From: Bdellovibrionales bacterium
Lineage (GTDB): Bacteria > Bdellovibrionota > Bdellovibrionia > Bdellovibrionales > UBA1609
Length of the DNA: 64,000 nt
Direction: 5' to 3'
Assembly (NCBI GenBank): GCA_016716765.1
Contig: JADJVA010000004.1
Location: 62,001 to 126,000, forward strand
Below are positions 1 to 8,435 of the stretch, piece by piece (position 1 is the stretch's first letter; every line of letters starts with the position of its first letter). The position numbers and the translations under genes were made by a program. Below the pieces are notes generated by a model. That model did no database searches. It was not told the origin of the DNA and saw only the letters and a list, made by a program, of their open reading frames with translations.

Positions 1-176
1 CATTCCATTTTCTGAACGACGCGGCCATGAGGTAGCTTGCAGTGACCGCCGATCAGTTCCACCTTGGGATACCGGTCGTTGAGCAGTTGGATCGTGTGGC
101 TTACAATGTCCACAGGCTGAACCTGCCTTTGTTTAAGTTCTGCTTTTGATATTCCCGATAATTTTATGGTCTCCAC
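1..176 (-). CDS. Hypothetical protein, N-terminal part (cut by window edge)
   Basis: A minus-strand reading frame opens with GTG at 176 and is still open at base 1, so only about 58 codons are visible. The start is chosen because GGAGA lies 7 nt upstream of the GTG. The visible protein begins VETIKLSGISKAEL and contains a segment VDIVSHTIQLLNDRYPKVEL that looks globular; no signal peptide or membrane segment is seen. It follows 14 nt after the stop of the interrupted wHTH gene remnant, in the same direction, so the two were probably one transcript before the IS insertion. Function not recognised. Confidence 0.6.
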   Translation of the reverse strand, partial: METIKLSGISKAELKQRQVQPVDIVSHTIQLLNDRYPKVELIGGHCKLPHGRVVQKME

Positions 177-190
177 GATTTTTCTCCGTC

Positions 191-426
191 TTAATTTTGG
201 TTAATGGTTATTGAGCGGTCCGCATTTTTTAACTGCTGATCTAAATGTCCAAGCTCATTTGATATTTCAAGGTTTGATTTTTTTTCATTGAGCCAATCCG
301 AGATTTTATTAAAAACCAAAACGTCTTCTTCGCCGTGAGGCCGTCTTTTGCGATCCATAAAAACCGCGTACAGCCTTTCAAAGTAGGTCAGTTGGTGTTT
401 TGAGAATCCAGGAGAAATCTCAAATC
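191..426 (-). pseudogene. C-terminal remnant of IS-interrupted gene
   Basis: Between the left end of the IS256-type element and the TAA at 191-193 a minus-strand frame is open for about 78 codons. It runs straight out of the IS end (reading ...RFEISPGFSKHQLTYFERLY...) with no convincing start and RBS near the junction. The winged-helix gene on the other side of the IS runs the same way and stops inside the IS end. The simplest reading is one gene of about 310 codons cut by the insertion. Joining the two flanks directly does not give a clean in-frame fusion, so bases were lost or duplicated at the junction, or these are separate genes. Confidence 0.5.
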
Positions 427-1832
427 TAGTTGAAAGTTGAGGGCACCAGCCTTTCGTGGAATGATTCCACTATCTTACAAAAGAAAGGCACCCTCATGAA
501 AAGAAGTACCAGACAGAGAAAGCAATCCGCAAATCAAATTCAGCAGCTGTTGGGCGAAGACAATTTTGCATTGAAAGTTGCTCAGACAATCCGTTGGGGA
601 AAAGCATCGATCGACTCACTGAATCACGAAATAGGACGGATGTTGGTGGAGTCGATCCTGCTGATGGATCGGGAAAATATAGCAGGTCCCGATTACGCGC
701 CGACAGGGGATATTTATAAGTGGGCCTCCCAGCGAGGGTCTGCGTTTATAGGTGACCAGAAAGTGGCGGTCATGGTGCCGCGACTTCGCGGCACTCGGGG
801 TGAGGTCACTCTTCCCAGCTATGCAAAGCTCAGAGAACGTGGTCAGTTCTCAGAGGAGCTGCTGACGAAGATGATGTCAGGCTTATCGGCGCGCCGCTAT
901 AGCGAAACTGTACAAGACGCCGCACACGCGTTTGGAGTGTCGCCATCGTCGGTCTCACGCCACTTTGTCGAGGCCACAAGCAAACAGTTGAAACAATTTT
1001 TAGAGCGAGATCTCTCTGAATTTGATCCCTTTGCCATCATGCTGGACAGCGTTCATCGCGGAGGAGTTGCATTTATCACCGCGCTTGGAATTTCAGTTGC
1101 GGGAAAGAAAATGGTGTTGGGCTACTGGGAAGGCGCCACGGAGAATAGCGACATTTGCAATGAATTATTGGCGGATCTTGAACATCGCAATCTCAACTTG
1201 ACCGCACGGGTGCTATTTGTAACTGACGGAGGCAAAGGTCTTATTAAGACTCTTCGCAACAAGTTCGGAAAGAAACTCATCCATCAACGTTGCACAATTC
1301 ACAAGGATCACAATCTACAAAAGCACCTCGCCAAGAAATACCGCAAGCGGATCCATCAACAATACGTGGCGGCTCTTGGGCATGGGAAATATGAAGACGC
1401 CAAGGCGGCACTGGAGACTTTGGAGCAGGAATTGATGCTAATCAATAGCTCAGCTGCGATGTCTCTCAGAGAGGCCCTTCCAGAGCTTTTAACCTTGCAT
1501 ATTTTGAACGTGCATAAGGATCTTTATAAAGCTCTTCATACAACAAATGGAATCGAGAATCTATTCTCGTCGGTTCGTCATCGAGAACACAACATCAAGA
1601 ATTATAACCCAGAATACAGAGGGAAGCGGCGAAAAGGAAAACTCTCGCAACGCTGGTTGGCGGCCGTGTTCCTGAAAGCGGAGGAAAACTTCCGTACGGT
1701 GAAGGGATACATGCACATCAAAACTGTGATCGCAAGAATTGAAAAATTGCAAATGGAAACCGTTGACAAAAAAATAGGAAAGGCAGCATAGTCAGACACG
1801 ATTTCACGAAAGCGGTTCCAGATTTTCAACTA
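427..1832 (+). mobile_element. IS256-family (mutator-type) insertion sequence
   Basis: A 1.4-kb element bounded by imperfect terminal inverted repeats. The left end begins TAGTTGAAAGTTGAGG and the complement of the right end begins TAGTTGAAAATCTGG; both then share an ACC-N2-4-CTTTCGTG block. It carries one mutator-type transposase filling nearly the whole length, as usual for the IS256 family. I could not find a matching 8-9 bp target duplication in the flanks (left tctcaaatc, right aaaatgaga), so the exact ends may be off by a few bases or the insertion is old. It splits a minus-strand winged-helix gene. Confidence 0.8.
496..1791 (+). CDS. IS256-family transposase
   Basis: Mutator-type DDE transposase of 431 residues, catalysing cut-and-paste or copy-out movement of its IS. 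The core shows the family pattern: the first Asp in FAIMLDSVHRGG, then a G-Y-W-E-G-A-T-E-N segment, the second Asp in FVTDGGKGL with the QRCTIHK block after it, and the catalytic Glu in TTNGIENLFSS. An upstream in-frame TTG exists at 430, but it overlaps the terminal repeat. The ATG at 496 starts a typical basic N-terminus (KRSTRQRKQ), so it is preferred. The frame is intact, so the element may still be active. Confidence 0.88.
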   Translation: MKRSTRQRKQSANQIQQLLGEDNFALKVAQTIRWGKASIDSLNHEIGRMLVESILLMDRENIAGPDYAPTGDIYKWASQRGSAFIGDQKVAVMVPRLRGTRGEVTLPSYAKLRERGQFSEELLTKMMSGLSARRYSETVQDAAHAFGVSPSSVSRHFVEATSKQLKQFLERDLSEFDPFAIMLDSVHRGGVAFITALGISVAGKKMVLGYWEGATENSDICNELLADLEHRNLNLTARVLFVTDGGKGLIKTLRNKFGKKLIHQRCTIHKDHNLQKHLAKKYRKRIHQQYVAALGHGKYEDAKAALETLEQELMLINSSAAMSLREALPELLTLHILNVHKDLYKALHTTNGIENLFSSVRHREHNIKNYNPEYRGKRRKGKLSQRWLAAVFLKAEENFRTVKGYMHIKTVIARIEKLQMETVDKKIGKAA

Positions 1833-2527
1833 AAAATGAGACATCTCCAGAATCCATGATCTGAAAAATCGCTGGCGGTCTTCATATCGTCAACGTAGCG
1901 GTAGTATTCTCGGGCTAAATAAGTAAATCGCACGTCATCGCTGACAATTTTTTGAGATTTATTGATCCACTTTTGATTGTCATTTGTTGGCCCTTGAACT
2001 TCTGTGGGCTCTTCCGTACTTGGTAGGACGGCTTGATTTCGTTTCCGCCGTCCTTTTTTGCCGTGTGCGTATGTTGGCACCGACTTACCAAATGCGTAAT
2101 CCAAAGATTTTTTGTCCTCGTAACCTTTGTGCGTGAAAGCTCGCGGAGCTTTGCCCAGTTGCGCAGTTTCTTCAGCAATCCGGTCTTGAAGTTCCTTGGT
2201 TACTCGCCAACTATACGGATCGCTCAGGAAAAAATAGCGGTTGGTATCACGTCGTGGCGGATTATAGCTTCGCTTACCTCCACGTTGGACTTTAATTATT
2301 CCCATGAACTCAAGTCGCTTGACCGCTCGCTCAAGGTGGTATGGCCCACATTCACAATGCCTCTTGATAACTTCGCGGCTTAACTCGCAACCGTTCTTTT
2401 GATAGCTGGCAAACAACGTGATTAGCGTTCTTTCAACAAGGCTGAAAAGCCAATTTTGAATAATGACGTTATAAATTGGCGTGTAGTAAAGTAGTAGTTC
2501 CCGTGGTTTCTTATTTTGTTCATTCAT
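1833..2527 (-). pseudogene. Winged-helix DNA-binding protein, N-terminal part, truncated by IS
   Basis: The minus-strand gene starts at ATG 2527 with GGGAGGG 3 nt upstream. About 230 codons remain before the frame enters the IS256 end and stops at 1826. Residues about 28-80 look like a winged helix-turn-helix: helices LVERTLITLFASYQ and SREVIKRHCECGPYHLERAVKRLEFMGIIKVQRGG followed by a basic wing, the arrangement seen in replication initiators and element-encoded regulators. The rest is polar and Lys-rich. The tail expected for the full protein is the open frame at 191-426. No specific family is recognised; replication initiation or partition-type regulation on a mobile element is only inference. 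Confidence 0.55.
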
Positions 2528-2810
2528 AAACCCTCCCTTTTAATGGTCACGGTCTATAAATGGATTTTTCTTAAAGTCCCCCAGAGATCGGGCATTTTGA
2601 GCTAACTGGGGTATCCCCGGGGTACAGTCTTCTGAAAGAAGACCTTAAATGAAAATTAGCAAATAACTGGGGATTGTCGGCTTATGGCCGAACAAATAAT
2701 AAATAGATTTTTACCGAAGCTCGTCTTCTGCTTCAGTTGCCCCTTTAGGGGGCTTGGAGCAAGCCGAGGGGGCACCAACTTGGCTGGTGAATGGGGTTTC
2801 TTGAAAGAAG
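2528..2810. other. Hairpin-rich intergenic region in the accessory element
   Basis: No convincing gene lies here; short frames on both strands lack RBS and family features. The stretch contains several inverted repeats: GTCTTCT-gaa-AGAAGAC at 2627-2643, GGCTTG-gag-CAAGCC near 2752, and a GGGGTATCCCCGGGG block near 2609. AACTGGGG occurs twice (about 2604 and 2665). It lies upstream of the winged-helix gene, so an operator, origin-like region or structured leader is possible, but nothing decides between them. Confidence 0.35.
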
Positions 2811-2848
2811 AAAAAAACAAAGGGAGGACTATTAAGTCTCTCCCTTTG
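2811..2848 (-). terminator. Intrinsic terminator of the downstream-facing secreted-protein gene
   Basis: Read on the minus strand, CAAAGGGAGAGACT pairs with AGTCCTCCCTTTG around a TAAT loop (one bulged base), followed by a run of seven T. It lies 24 nt after the stop of the minus-strand gene ending at 2872. Textbook rho-independent form. Confidence 0.85.
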
Positions 2849-2871
2849 TGGCTAAACAAAACTCGCGTAAA

Positions 2872-3489
2872 TTAAATTACGGAAATGTTTCTCAAGCGCA
2901 GGTAGTTAGAAATAACTCTCATTTCAGATTCAGACAGTTGACCCGTACTTGCGGTCAGTTCAGATTTTGATACCGAAACGCGAGTAGATGCAAATTGAGC
3001 ACGATTTAGCTTGCCGTCTGCGAACGACTTCCCACTGATAACTAATTGTCCAAGTCTTTCCGAGCTAACATTCAAAGATCTGGCAAATTCGCTGATAGTA
3101 AGACCAGACGCCAGTTGTGGGTCGTTAGCAGCTATCAAAGCTTCCATTTCGGTTTCTTGCAGAACCTTTTTTACGTTAGCGCGAACTTGGGTATTAGCTG
3201 ATGTCTGACCATCACCATAAAGAGCAACTTCCGTCTCTTTATTATAGAGTTCTGCACCGAAAGAAATGTCGCCACCTTGGCTGAATGAACCTAATAGGAT
3301 CAATGTCCAACCGATAGCAACCGCACCTTTTTTATCTTCACTTGAAGCAGTAAGAATGGTGCCTACCAATTGAATTGCTCCTGCAGAGATGTGCATTCCT
3401 TGAACTTGTACGCCTTTTTTGTCCACTGTTTGTGAGAATGCATTTGCCGAAAAGAGCAAACACACCAAGATAGATACTGACTTTTTCAT
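2872..3489 (-). CDS. Secreted protein of unknown function
   Basis: A 205-residue protein with an N-terminal signal peptide (MKKSVSILVCLLFSANAFSQ), so probably exported. The start at ATG 3489 is chosen because AGGAG lies 6 nt upstream and the signal peptide follows directly; the frame extends 47 codons further upstream without a start signal. After the signal there is a glycine/alanine-rich hydrophobic stretch (GMHISAGAIQLVGTIL and GWTLILLGSFSQGG), which could be membrane-associated. The C-terminal 80 residues are polar with helical repeats rich in Ser and Leu. An intrinsic terminator follows. Family not recognised. Confidence 0.75.
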   Translation of the reverse strand: MKKSVSILVCLLFSANAFSQTVDKKGVQVQGMHISAGAIQLVGTILTASSEDKKGAVAIGWTLILLGSFSQGGDISFGAELYNKETEVALYGDGQTSANTQVRANVKKVLQETEMEALIAANDPQLASGLTISEFARSLNVSSERLGQLVISGKSFADGKLNRAQFASTRVSVSKSELTASTGQLSESEMRVISNYLRLRNISVI

Positions 3490-3677
3490 TTGCGACTCCT
3501 TTTTAAGTCTAATTTCATTTTTTAAAACATAGTTATCCAATCGTCTTCTATAGCAATCAGTGTTCCATTCATATAAATACTTCAAGTCCAAATAAAATGG
3601 CTTAGGACGTGAATTTCCAAGGTTTTGCACGACTACAAGTTTGACATCTAATGTAAGCGATTCATAACCTGTATTTT

Positions 3678-5115
3678 TCAGGCTCGAGAATCAGGTGATA
3701 AAATGATCTCAGCGAGGCGCTCGAAGTCTTCGAGGGATTTGGCCAGTGGTAGCTCACTGAGCAGTCGAACCATGGCCGCGTAGGGATTCACCCCATTGAT
3801 TTTGGCTGTTACCGTGAAGCTGTACATGACACTGCTGGCCTCGGCCCCCGCGGGTGTGTCGGAAAACAGCCACGCATTCCTGCCGATGGCATACTTGCGG
3901 ATCGCTCTCTCCGTAAAGCCATTGTCCGCCTCCAGACGCCCATCCTTGAGGTAGCCTGTCAGGTACTCATACTCATTCAAAAAGTAGCGGAGGGCCCCTC
4001 CGATCTTGCTTTTTACTGGAACCTTTGGCTGATGCCTTTCAGCCCACTCCTTCATCTCTTTCCAAATGGGCTCAGCTATTTCCAGCCTCAGGCGGTTATT
4101 CAAATTTCCTGCGGGAGTGCATCCCACATCCTATGCGGATCACGCCCTCTTGTTTTTCCAACACATCATAGGCATTCAATCCGTCACATTGCAGATATCC
4201 TGTAATTCCGTCCAGAAGCTGCCTGGCCGCTTCCTGGCTCCGGGATATGCGGTAATCAAACAGAACAATCTTCTTGTCCCCGTAGGGCGTACTCCTCACC
4301 CACATCCATGATTTGTCTTCGGCCTTCCTGCCATTCTCTTTGAGAACCTGCACTTGCGTCTCATCCACGGCCACATAAAAAGAGGTTATCAGCCGGTCTG
4401 AAAGAACATTCCAGACAGGCACGAGAGCCTGCGCCACTTGCACCACCCAGCGGGCCATCGTGCTGCGGGGAAGATCAACTCCCTGACGCTCCATGATCTC
4501 CTCAATCCGATACAGCGGAAGTCCATCGCAATATTTGGAGGTGATAATGGCGGCAAGCAACTCGGGAGTGGCAATCCCCTTAGGGATCACGCAAGGCACT
4601 GGCGGAGCGGTCTTCACATAGTCCCCGCTATCCACTCCATACTTGGCCCGCTCATAGCGGATCACACTGACTTTAGCTGGCTCATACTTGAGCTTCTCCG
4701 AGAACTCCCAGCCAATCACCTTGAGAGGTTGCCCCTCTTCAGAAAAACGCTCGTTTTCTGGAAGCTCGATCTTCACCACTTCCCGCTCAAGGTTCTCGGG
4801 GATTGGACGACGATGACCCCGCTGCCTCTTATGCGAAGGAACCGTGACCTCGACCTGCGCCTCATCCTCTTCGGGTGTCCCTTTGGAGACTTCAAGTTCC
4901 ACTTCGTTGTAGAGAACCCTCTGTTCGGGCGACACCCAAGACTCCGACTTTCTACCAAACTGCGCTCGTTTGAGAGAACGGATCTGCTCATGCAACCAAG
5001 TGACCTCACTTTGCAGGAACTTGATCTTCTCTTCATCAAGACGAGCACGCGCTCTCAGGCCTTCATTCTCTGAGGACAACTCTTCTTGTTTTGAAAATAG
5101 CTCTCGCGGCTGCAT
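3678..5115 (-). pseudogene. tnpC: IS66 transposase TnpC with internal deletion and frameshift
   Basis: The N-terminal part (5115 down to 4096, 339 residues) has the leucine-rich coiled coil, the basic LKRAQFGRKSE segment, the two catalytic Asp regions (AVDETQVQV and LQCDGLNAYD) and ends at HSRRKFE then a stop. The C-terminal part (4127 to 3678) is in another frame and holds the catalytic Glu region (DNGFTERAIRKYAIGRNAWLF) and the usual C-terminal tail. In intact IS66 transposases roughly 70-90 residues lie between HARRKF and the PIW region; here they are missing. A deletion of a few hundred bases near 4100 therefore removed part of the catalytic domain and shifted the frame. This copy cannot supply active transposase. 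Confidence 0.85.
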
Positions 5116-5147
5116 GCGCGGGACTCTTCAACATTTTCTTCGAAAGA

Positions 5148-5504
5148 TCAACAGACTCTTTCAAAATTTATTTCTGAAAATGGCTTCATTTTCCAAACAT
5201 CATAACCTTCCAGAAGCCAGCTCAATTGCTCTGTGGATATGTGGACTACTTCCTGCAAAGATTTCCTCGGCCATGGGAACTTTTCCACATCCAATTGCTT
5301 TTGCCATAGACAGAACCCACTTCGATCAAAATACAGAATCTTGATCGTGTGCCGTCGTCGACCACAGAACACGAAAAGATTTTTCCCGTTCAACTTTCCC
5401 ATCTGGGCACTCTCCACAATCTGACTCAATCCCGGAATCCCACGGCGCAAATCGACAGGATCTCGATGCAGAAAAACACCCTCAAATTGACTGGGAGATT
5501 TCAC
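5148..5504 (-). CDS. tnpB: IS66 family accessory protein TnpB
   Basis: 118 residues with the IS66 Orf2 signature: an LRRGIPGLSQ segment, then LFVFCGRRRHTIKILYFDRSGFCLWQKQLDVEKFPWP, the hallmark block of this family. It is required with TnpA and TnpC for IS66 transposition, but its biochemical role is not defined. Start GTG at 5504 overlaps the tnpA stop by 4 nt (GTGA), so the two are translationally coupled; 32 nt separate its stop from the tnpC start. The reading frame is intact. Confidence 0.93.
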   Translation of the reverse strand: MKSPSQFEGVFLHRDPVDLRRGIPGLSQIVESAQMGKLNGKNLFVFCGRRRHTIKILYFDRSGFCLWQKQLDVEKFPWPRKSLQEVVHISTEQLSWLLEGYDVWKMKPFSEINFERVC

Positions 5505-5803
5505 CTAGTACCTCCCTGCAGATAAAAGATCAGCTCAGCCACCCATTGTGCGTCAGGGAGCGAACGAACCGCTCTTGGTTTCTGAATTTCCACTGGCACA
5601 AAAGCAGAGCTCACCGGCTTTCGGCGTCCAACACTCCCTCTCTTGCTTCCCTTGGATAGTCGATACTTCCAGTTCTTGAACGTGGTGTTGTTCAGTCCCT
5701 CTTGCCGACAGAACTCGGTCTCGGAGCCAGAGAAATTTTCTGCCTCCCTGATTTTAGTTTGCCAATATTCTTTGGTTTTTAATCTTTGATCAGAATTTTC
5801 CAC
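5501..5803 (-). CDS. tnpA: IS66 family accessory protein TnpA
   Basis: 100 residues. The N-terminal half has the helix-turn-helix arrangement of IS66 Orf1 proteins (EYWQTKIREAENFSGSETEFCRQEGLNNTTFKNWKYRL), a DNA-binding fold that probably recognises the IS ends. The C-terminal half is basic and short (family members are often longer). It is the first gene of the element, 74 nt inside the right terminal repeat, and overlaps tnpB. Start at ATG 5803. Confidence 0.88.
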   Translation of the reverse strand: MENSDQRLKTKEYWQTKIREAENFSGSETEFCRQEGLNNTTFKNWKYRLSKGSKRGSVGRRKPVSSAFVPVEIQKPRAVRSLPDAQWVAELIFYLQGGTR

Positions 5804-6006
5804 TCAAGCCTCCTTGGTTGTTGAGCAATATATGTGGAAAGTTCAAATCACAAAAATAGGGTTTATGGAGCGCTTACCATCTAATCGACAAAATTTGGCT
5901 TGCGCCAATTTACGGCACTTTCTGAAAGGTCATTGCCGTCAGAGTTACAGTTGGGCCAACGAAAACAAAAAATGAAGTGGCATTTATTTTGATATGTAGT
6001 CTTAGT

Positions 6007-6942
6007 ATGAGGTCTTTGCTGCTGATTTTATTTTTATTCGTATTTAGTCCGTTAGTGCACGCTAAGGTGGCGTACTGGGGTATTGTCGGCATTGGGCGTG
6101 GGAACGGAGTTTTGGGGCACTCGTTTCTTTTGGTTAAAGAAAGAAACCAGCCGTTTTTGATTGGTGATGTATACCAATATAATATTTCTGCAAAAGACGG
6201 TAAAGCTCTGTCTCCTGCGGATGTGATGGCCAATACCGGCAATCTAATTTTCTCACTTAAACAACAGAAGTTTCTACAGATTTTTAATTATTATACCTCC
6301 GCAGAAAATCGCATTGTCGCGCTTTATGAATTGGATATGAACGAGCGCGAAGTCAATGACTTGGCAAGTCTGCTTCAAGCCGACATGGCCGATCTGAAGT
6401 TTCCTGAAAATCATCAGTACGGACTTTATAATAATTGTGTGACTAGGCCTGTGGAGCTCATTAACAGAATAGTTGATGGACGAAGACGCATTGACTATCT
6501 TGGAAGCAATAATGCCTCAGTCAGAGAGGGTTCGGGGATTTTGGCATCGATTCGCGGTTCGATCTTGAATCGGCTTCCTTTTTTTATAGCCAATACACTT
6601 GAAAACCATCCGATCTCTAAGGGCCGCGTTCAGCTTTACGAAAGCAGGACAACACGAACCGCAAGATTTTTTTCTTCGATCAAAAGTGACATCACGAAAA
6701 TGGGTGGAGAATGTCGATGGAGCCGTCAAACCAGAGATGCCCTTGAGATGTACACAATACTTTTTTTAACGGAACCTAATAGATATTTATTAGATCCTGT
6801 CATTAAGTTAGTGAACTCCTGCTCCGCCGCCCAATCCGTGTTCGCCGGAACTGTATTAAAACTTTATCAAGTGATGGACGATAAGTATGAAGCTGAAAAA
6901 CAAAAGCTATATGAAATAGCGAATCAATTGGGGCAAAAATGA
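6007..6942 (+). CDS. Exported protein, possibly DUF4105/papain-like fold
   Basis: 311 residues beginning with a clear signal peptide (MRSLLLILFLFVFSPLVHA). An upstream in-frame start at 5977 would put ten residues before the signal, so ATG 6007 is preferred, although no strong RBS is seen. The mature protein has GNGVLGHSFLLVKE near residue 37 and YGLYNNCVTRPVELIN near residue 150. A conserved His early and a Y-x2-NC-x-T/R-P element later recall DUF4105/Lnb-type periplasmic proteins with a Cys-His papain-like fold. That is a motif impression only. The stop overlaps the next gene (ATGA), so they form an operon. It starts just after the IS66 right flank. Confidence 0.7.
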   Translation: MRSLLLILFLFVFSPLVHAKVAYWGIVGIGRGNGVLGHSFLLVKERNQPFLIGDVYQYNISAKDGKALSPADVMANTGNLIFSLKQQKFLQIFNYYTSAENRIVALYELDMNEREVNDLASLLQADMADLKFPENHQYGLYNNCVTRPVELINRIVDGRRRIDYLGSNNASVREGSGILASIRGSILNRLPFFIANTLENHPISKGRVQLYESRTTRTARFFSSIKSDITKMGGECRWSRQTRDALEMYTILFLTEPNRYLLDPVIKLVNSCSAAQSVFAGTVLKLYQVMDDKYEAEKQKLYEIANQLGQK

Positions 6943-8141
6943 CAATGCTTAAAGGTTCGCTCCGCACATTTAAATTAACTGTCCTTACGGTTTTGTTGGT
7001 TATTTCGGGCTTGAGCATTACGGCCTCCTATGCTCAGGCCGCAAGTGCCGCAGTTTCAAATAAGTGTGCGGAATTATTTCTCACTGTTTCGGATAGACAG
7101 GCTAAGGTTGAAGGGGAATTAGCAGCAGTTGAAACTCAAAGGCTCGGTAGAGCCGAAGAGTACCTTGGTGGGATAGTAAAAAGTGGCAAGTTTTTTACTT
7201 TTGACCAAGTTGTCGAATATGTCATTTTGAGTTTGCTTGTAGGAAAGGTGAAAGACGATTTTGTAGATAGTCTGCAAAAGAATGTGGTTGATCAAAATCT
7301 GACTATATCTGAGCGTGAAGGATTGCGTGCATTATTTAGATCAAGTCGCGTTGCTTATTATTCTCGCTTATTGCATCCGCTGAGAGATCAAGCGCAACTG
7401 GCAAAAAAGATTTATTGGAACGCGCGAGTTGTTAGAACATCCAATGAAGCTGTCACCCAGGCATTTGAAGCGATTCGAGTTGTCCTGGAGCCTGAGTTTA
7501 AACCCATTCGATCTGTAGGGGTATATTTTAACAGTAGAGGCTCATATGTCCGGGAGTTTTTAGAATCTGCTCAAAAATTATTTTCACTCCAATATGAGGT
7601 ATATCAATCAACAAAGACATTTGCCGATATTTCCATTCCCACTCAGTCAGCAGCAAGAATTGCTTTCGGAAAAACAAAGAGAATTTTCTCAAACTTATTG
7701 TGGCTTAAGCAGTATAGGACAATTAGGGATTTAAAGCTCTCTCAAGATGTCGTTGACGCCATCGACACCCAAGATCCGTTAGCAGTTAAAGCTTTAGTTC
7801 GTAAGAAATATGGCGCCGAAATCCTTGTGCATTGGTACGTAAGACATTTACGGAATATACAAAATGCGGCCATAGTTGCACTGGCCGCAGTCTTGGTTCC
7901 GCCTTTGACAAATGCAGTTGGTCATCAATACTACCTTGAAACCTTGCAGACTTCCCAGATGGAAGCGACCTCAGTAAGGTCTGCAGTAGAAATTGTCTCA
8001 GGCGCCAATAACGAAACATTAGGTCTTTTGCGACAAAGTGTAGAGAATGCTCCTCGAAATGGAGTTCAACCTTCCGAAACACAATTTTTCTCAGAAATTG
8101 GGGATATACTCGCAAATGACGCTCAAAACTCTCCACCCTAA
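6939..8141 (+). CDS. Exported protein of unknown function, paired with the preceding gene
   Basis: 400 residues with a signal peptide (basic start, then LTVLTVLLVISGLSITASYAQA). The ATG lies in an ATGA overlap with the preceding exported protein, so the two are co-translated and probably act together in the envelope. The body is largely helical and charged. One hydrophobic stretch near residues 310-330 (AAIVALAAVLVPPLTNAVG) could be a membrane anchor. No motif points to a function. Both genes lie in the accessory region between the IS66 and the AbiE locus. Confidence 0.7.
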   Translation: MTMLKGSLRTFKLTVLTVLLVISGLSITASYAQAASAAVSNKCAELFLTVSDRQAKVEGELAAVETQRLGRAEEYLGGIVKSGKFFTFDQVVEYVILSLLVGKVKDDFVDSLQKNVVDQNLTISEREGLRALFRSSRVAYYSRLLHPLRDQAQLAKKIYWNARVVRTSNEAVTQAFEAIRVVLEPEFKPIRSVGVYFNSRGSYVREFLESAQKLFSLQYEVYQSTKTFADISIPTQSAARIAFGKTKRIFSNLLWLKQYRTIRDLKLSQDVVDAIDTQDPLAVKALVRKKYGAEILVHWYVRHLRNIQNAAIVALAAVLVPPLTNAVGHQYYLETLQTSQMEATSVRSAVEIVSGANNETLGLLRQSVENAPRNGVQPSETQFFSEIGDILANDAQNSPP

Positions 8142-8435
8142 AAGACACTTAGCTCAGTAGAAAATAAGCAAATATTAAAAGTGGCGGCGACGCTCTTACC
8201 GTCGCTATTTTAAGAAGTGCGGGCTGGCTCGGGAGGGGTTACCAAGGATTACCCAGCAAAATGCGACCAGGGGCGAACCACGGCCGTTTAAATGGGCACG
8301 GTCGGCATTACGAGAGCCATGTAATCATGGATTTTATTAAAAATTAGGAGAGGGATTATTAAAAACCACTTCTCGCATTTCGCCTCAGTGAGATTTGGAA
8401 TTAAAAAAATTGGCAGCAATGCCGGAATAATCCTT
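8142..8435. other. Intergenic region with inverted repeats, no gene seen
   Basis: About 290 nt between the convergent exported-protein operon and abiEii. Just after the first stop a GCGAC/GTCGC stem followed by TATTTTAAG (about 8185-8212) could be a weak terminator. Further on, GC-rich blocks (GGCGAACCACGGCCG, GGGCACGGTCGG) alternate with AT-rich sequence. No open frame with a start signal is visible. Confidence 0.3.

Larger units (their letters stand above)
3653..5877 (-). mobile_element. IS66-family insertion sequence with perfect 8-bp target duplication
   Basis: A 2225-bp element encoding the IS66 trio TnpA, TnpB and TnpC on the minus strand. The ends are GTAAGCGATTCATAACC on the left and, complemented, GTAAGCGCTCCATAAACCC on the right, both followed by a TATTTTT block; GTAAGCG-type ends are usual for IS66. 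The flanks carry the identical octamer CATCTAAT (3645-3652 and 5878-5885), the 8-bp duplication expected for this family, so the limits are exact and the insertion is fairly recent. It is shorter than a typical 2.5-2.7 kb IS66, matching the deletion within tnpC. It sits 163 bp upstream of the secreted-protein gene at 2872-3489. Confidence 0.95.

Noticed and set aside
2684..2875. 63-codon plus-strand frame before the secreted-protein gene
   Set aside because: Crosses the terminator hairpin and has no RBS; hairpin-rich sequence explains it.
4438..5073. 211-codon plus-strand frame in the IS66 element
   Set aside because: Antisense shadow of tnpC, which has clear family motifs on the other strand.
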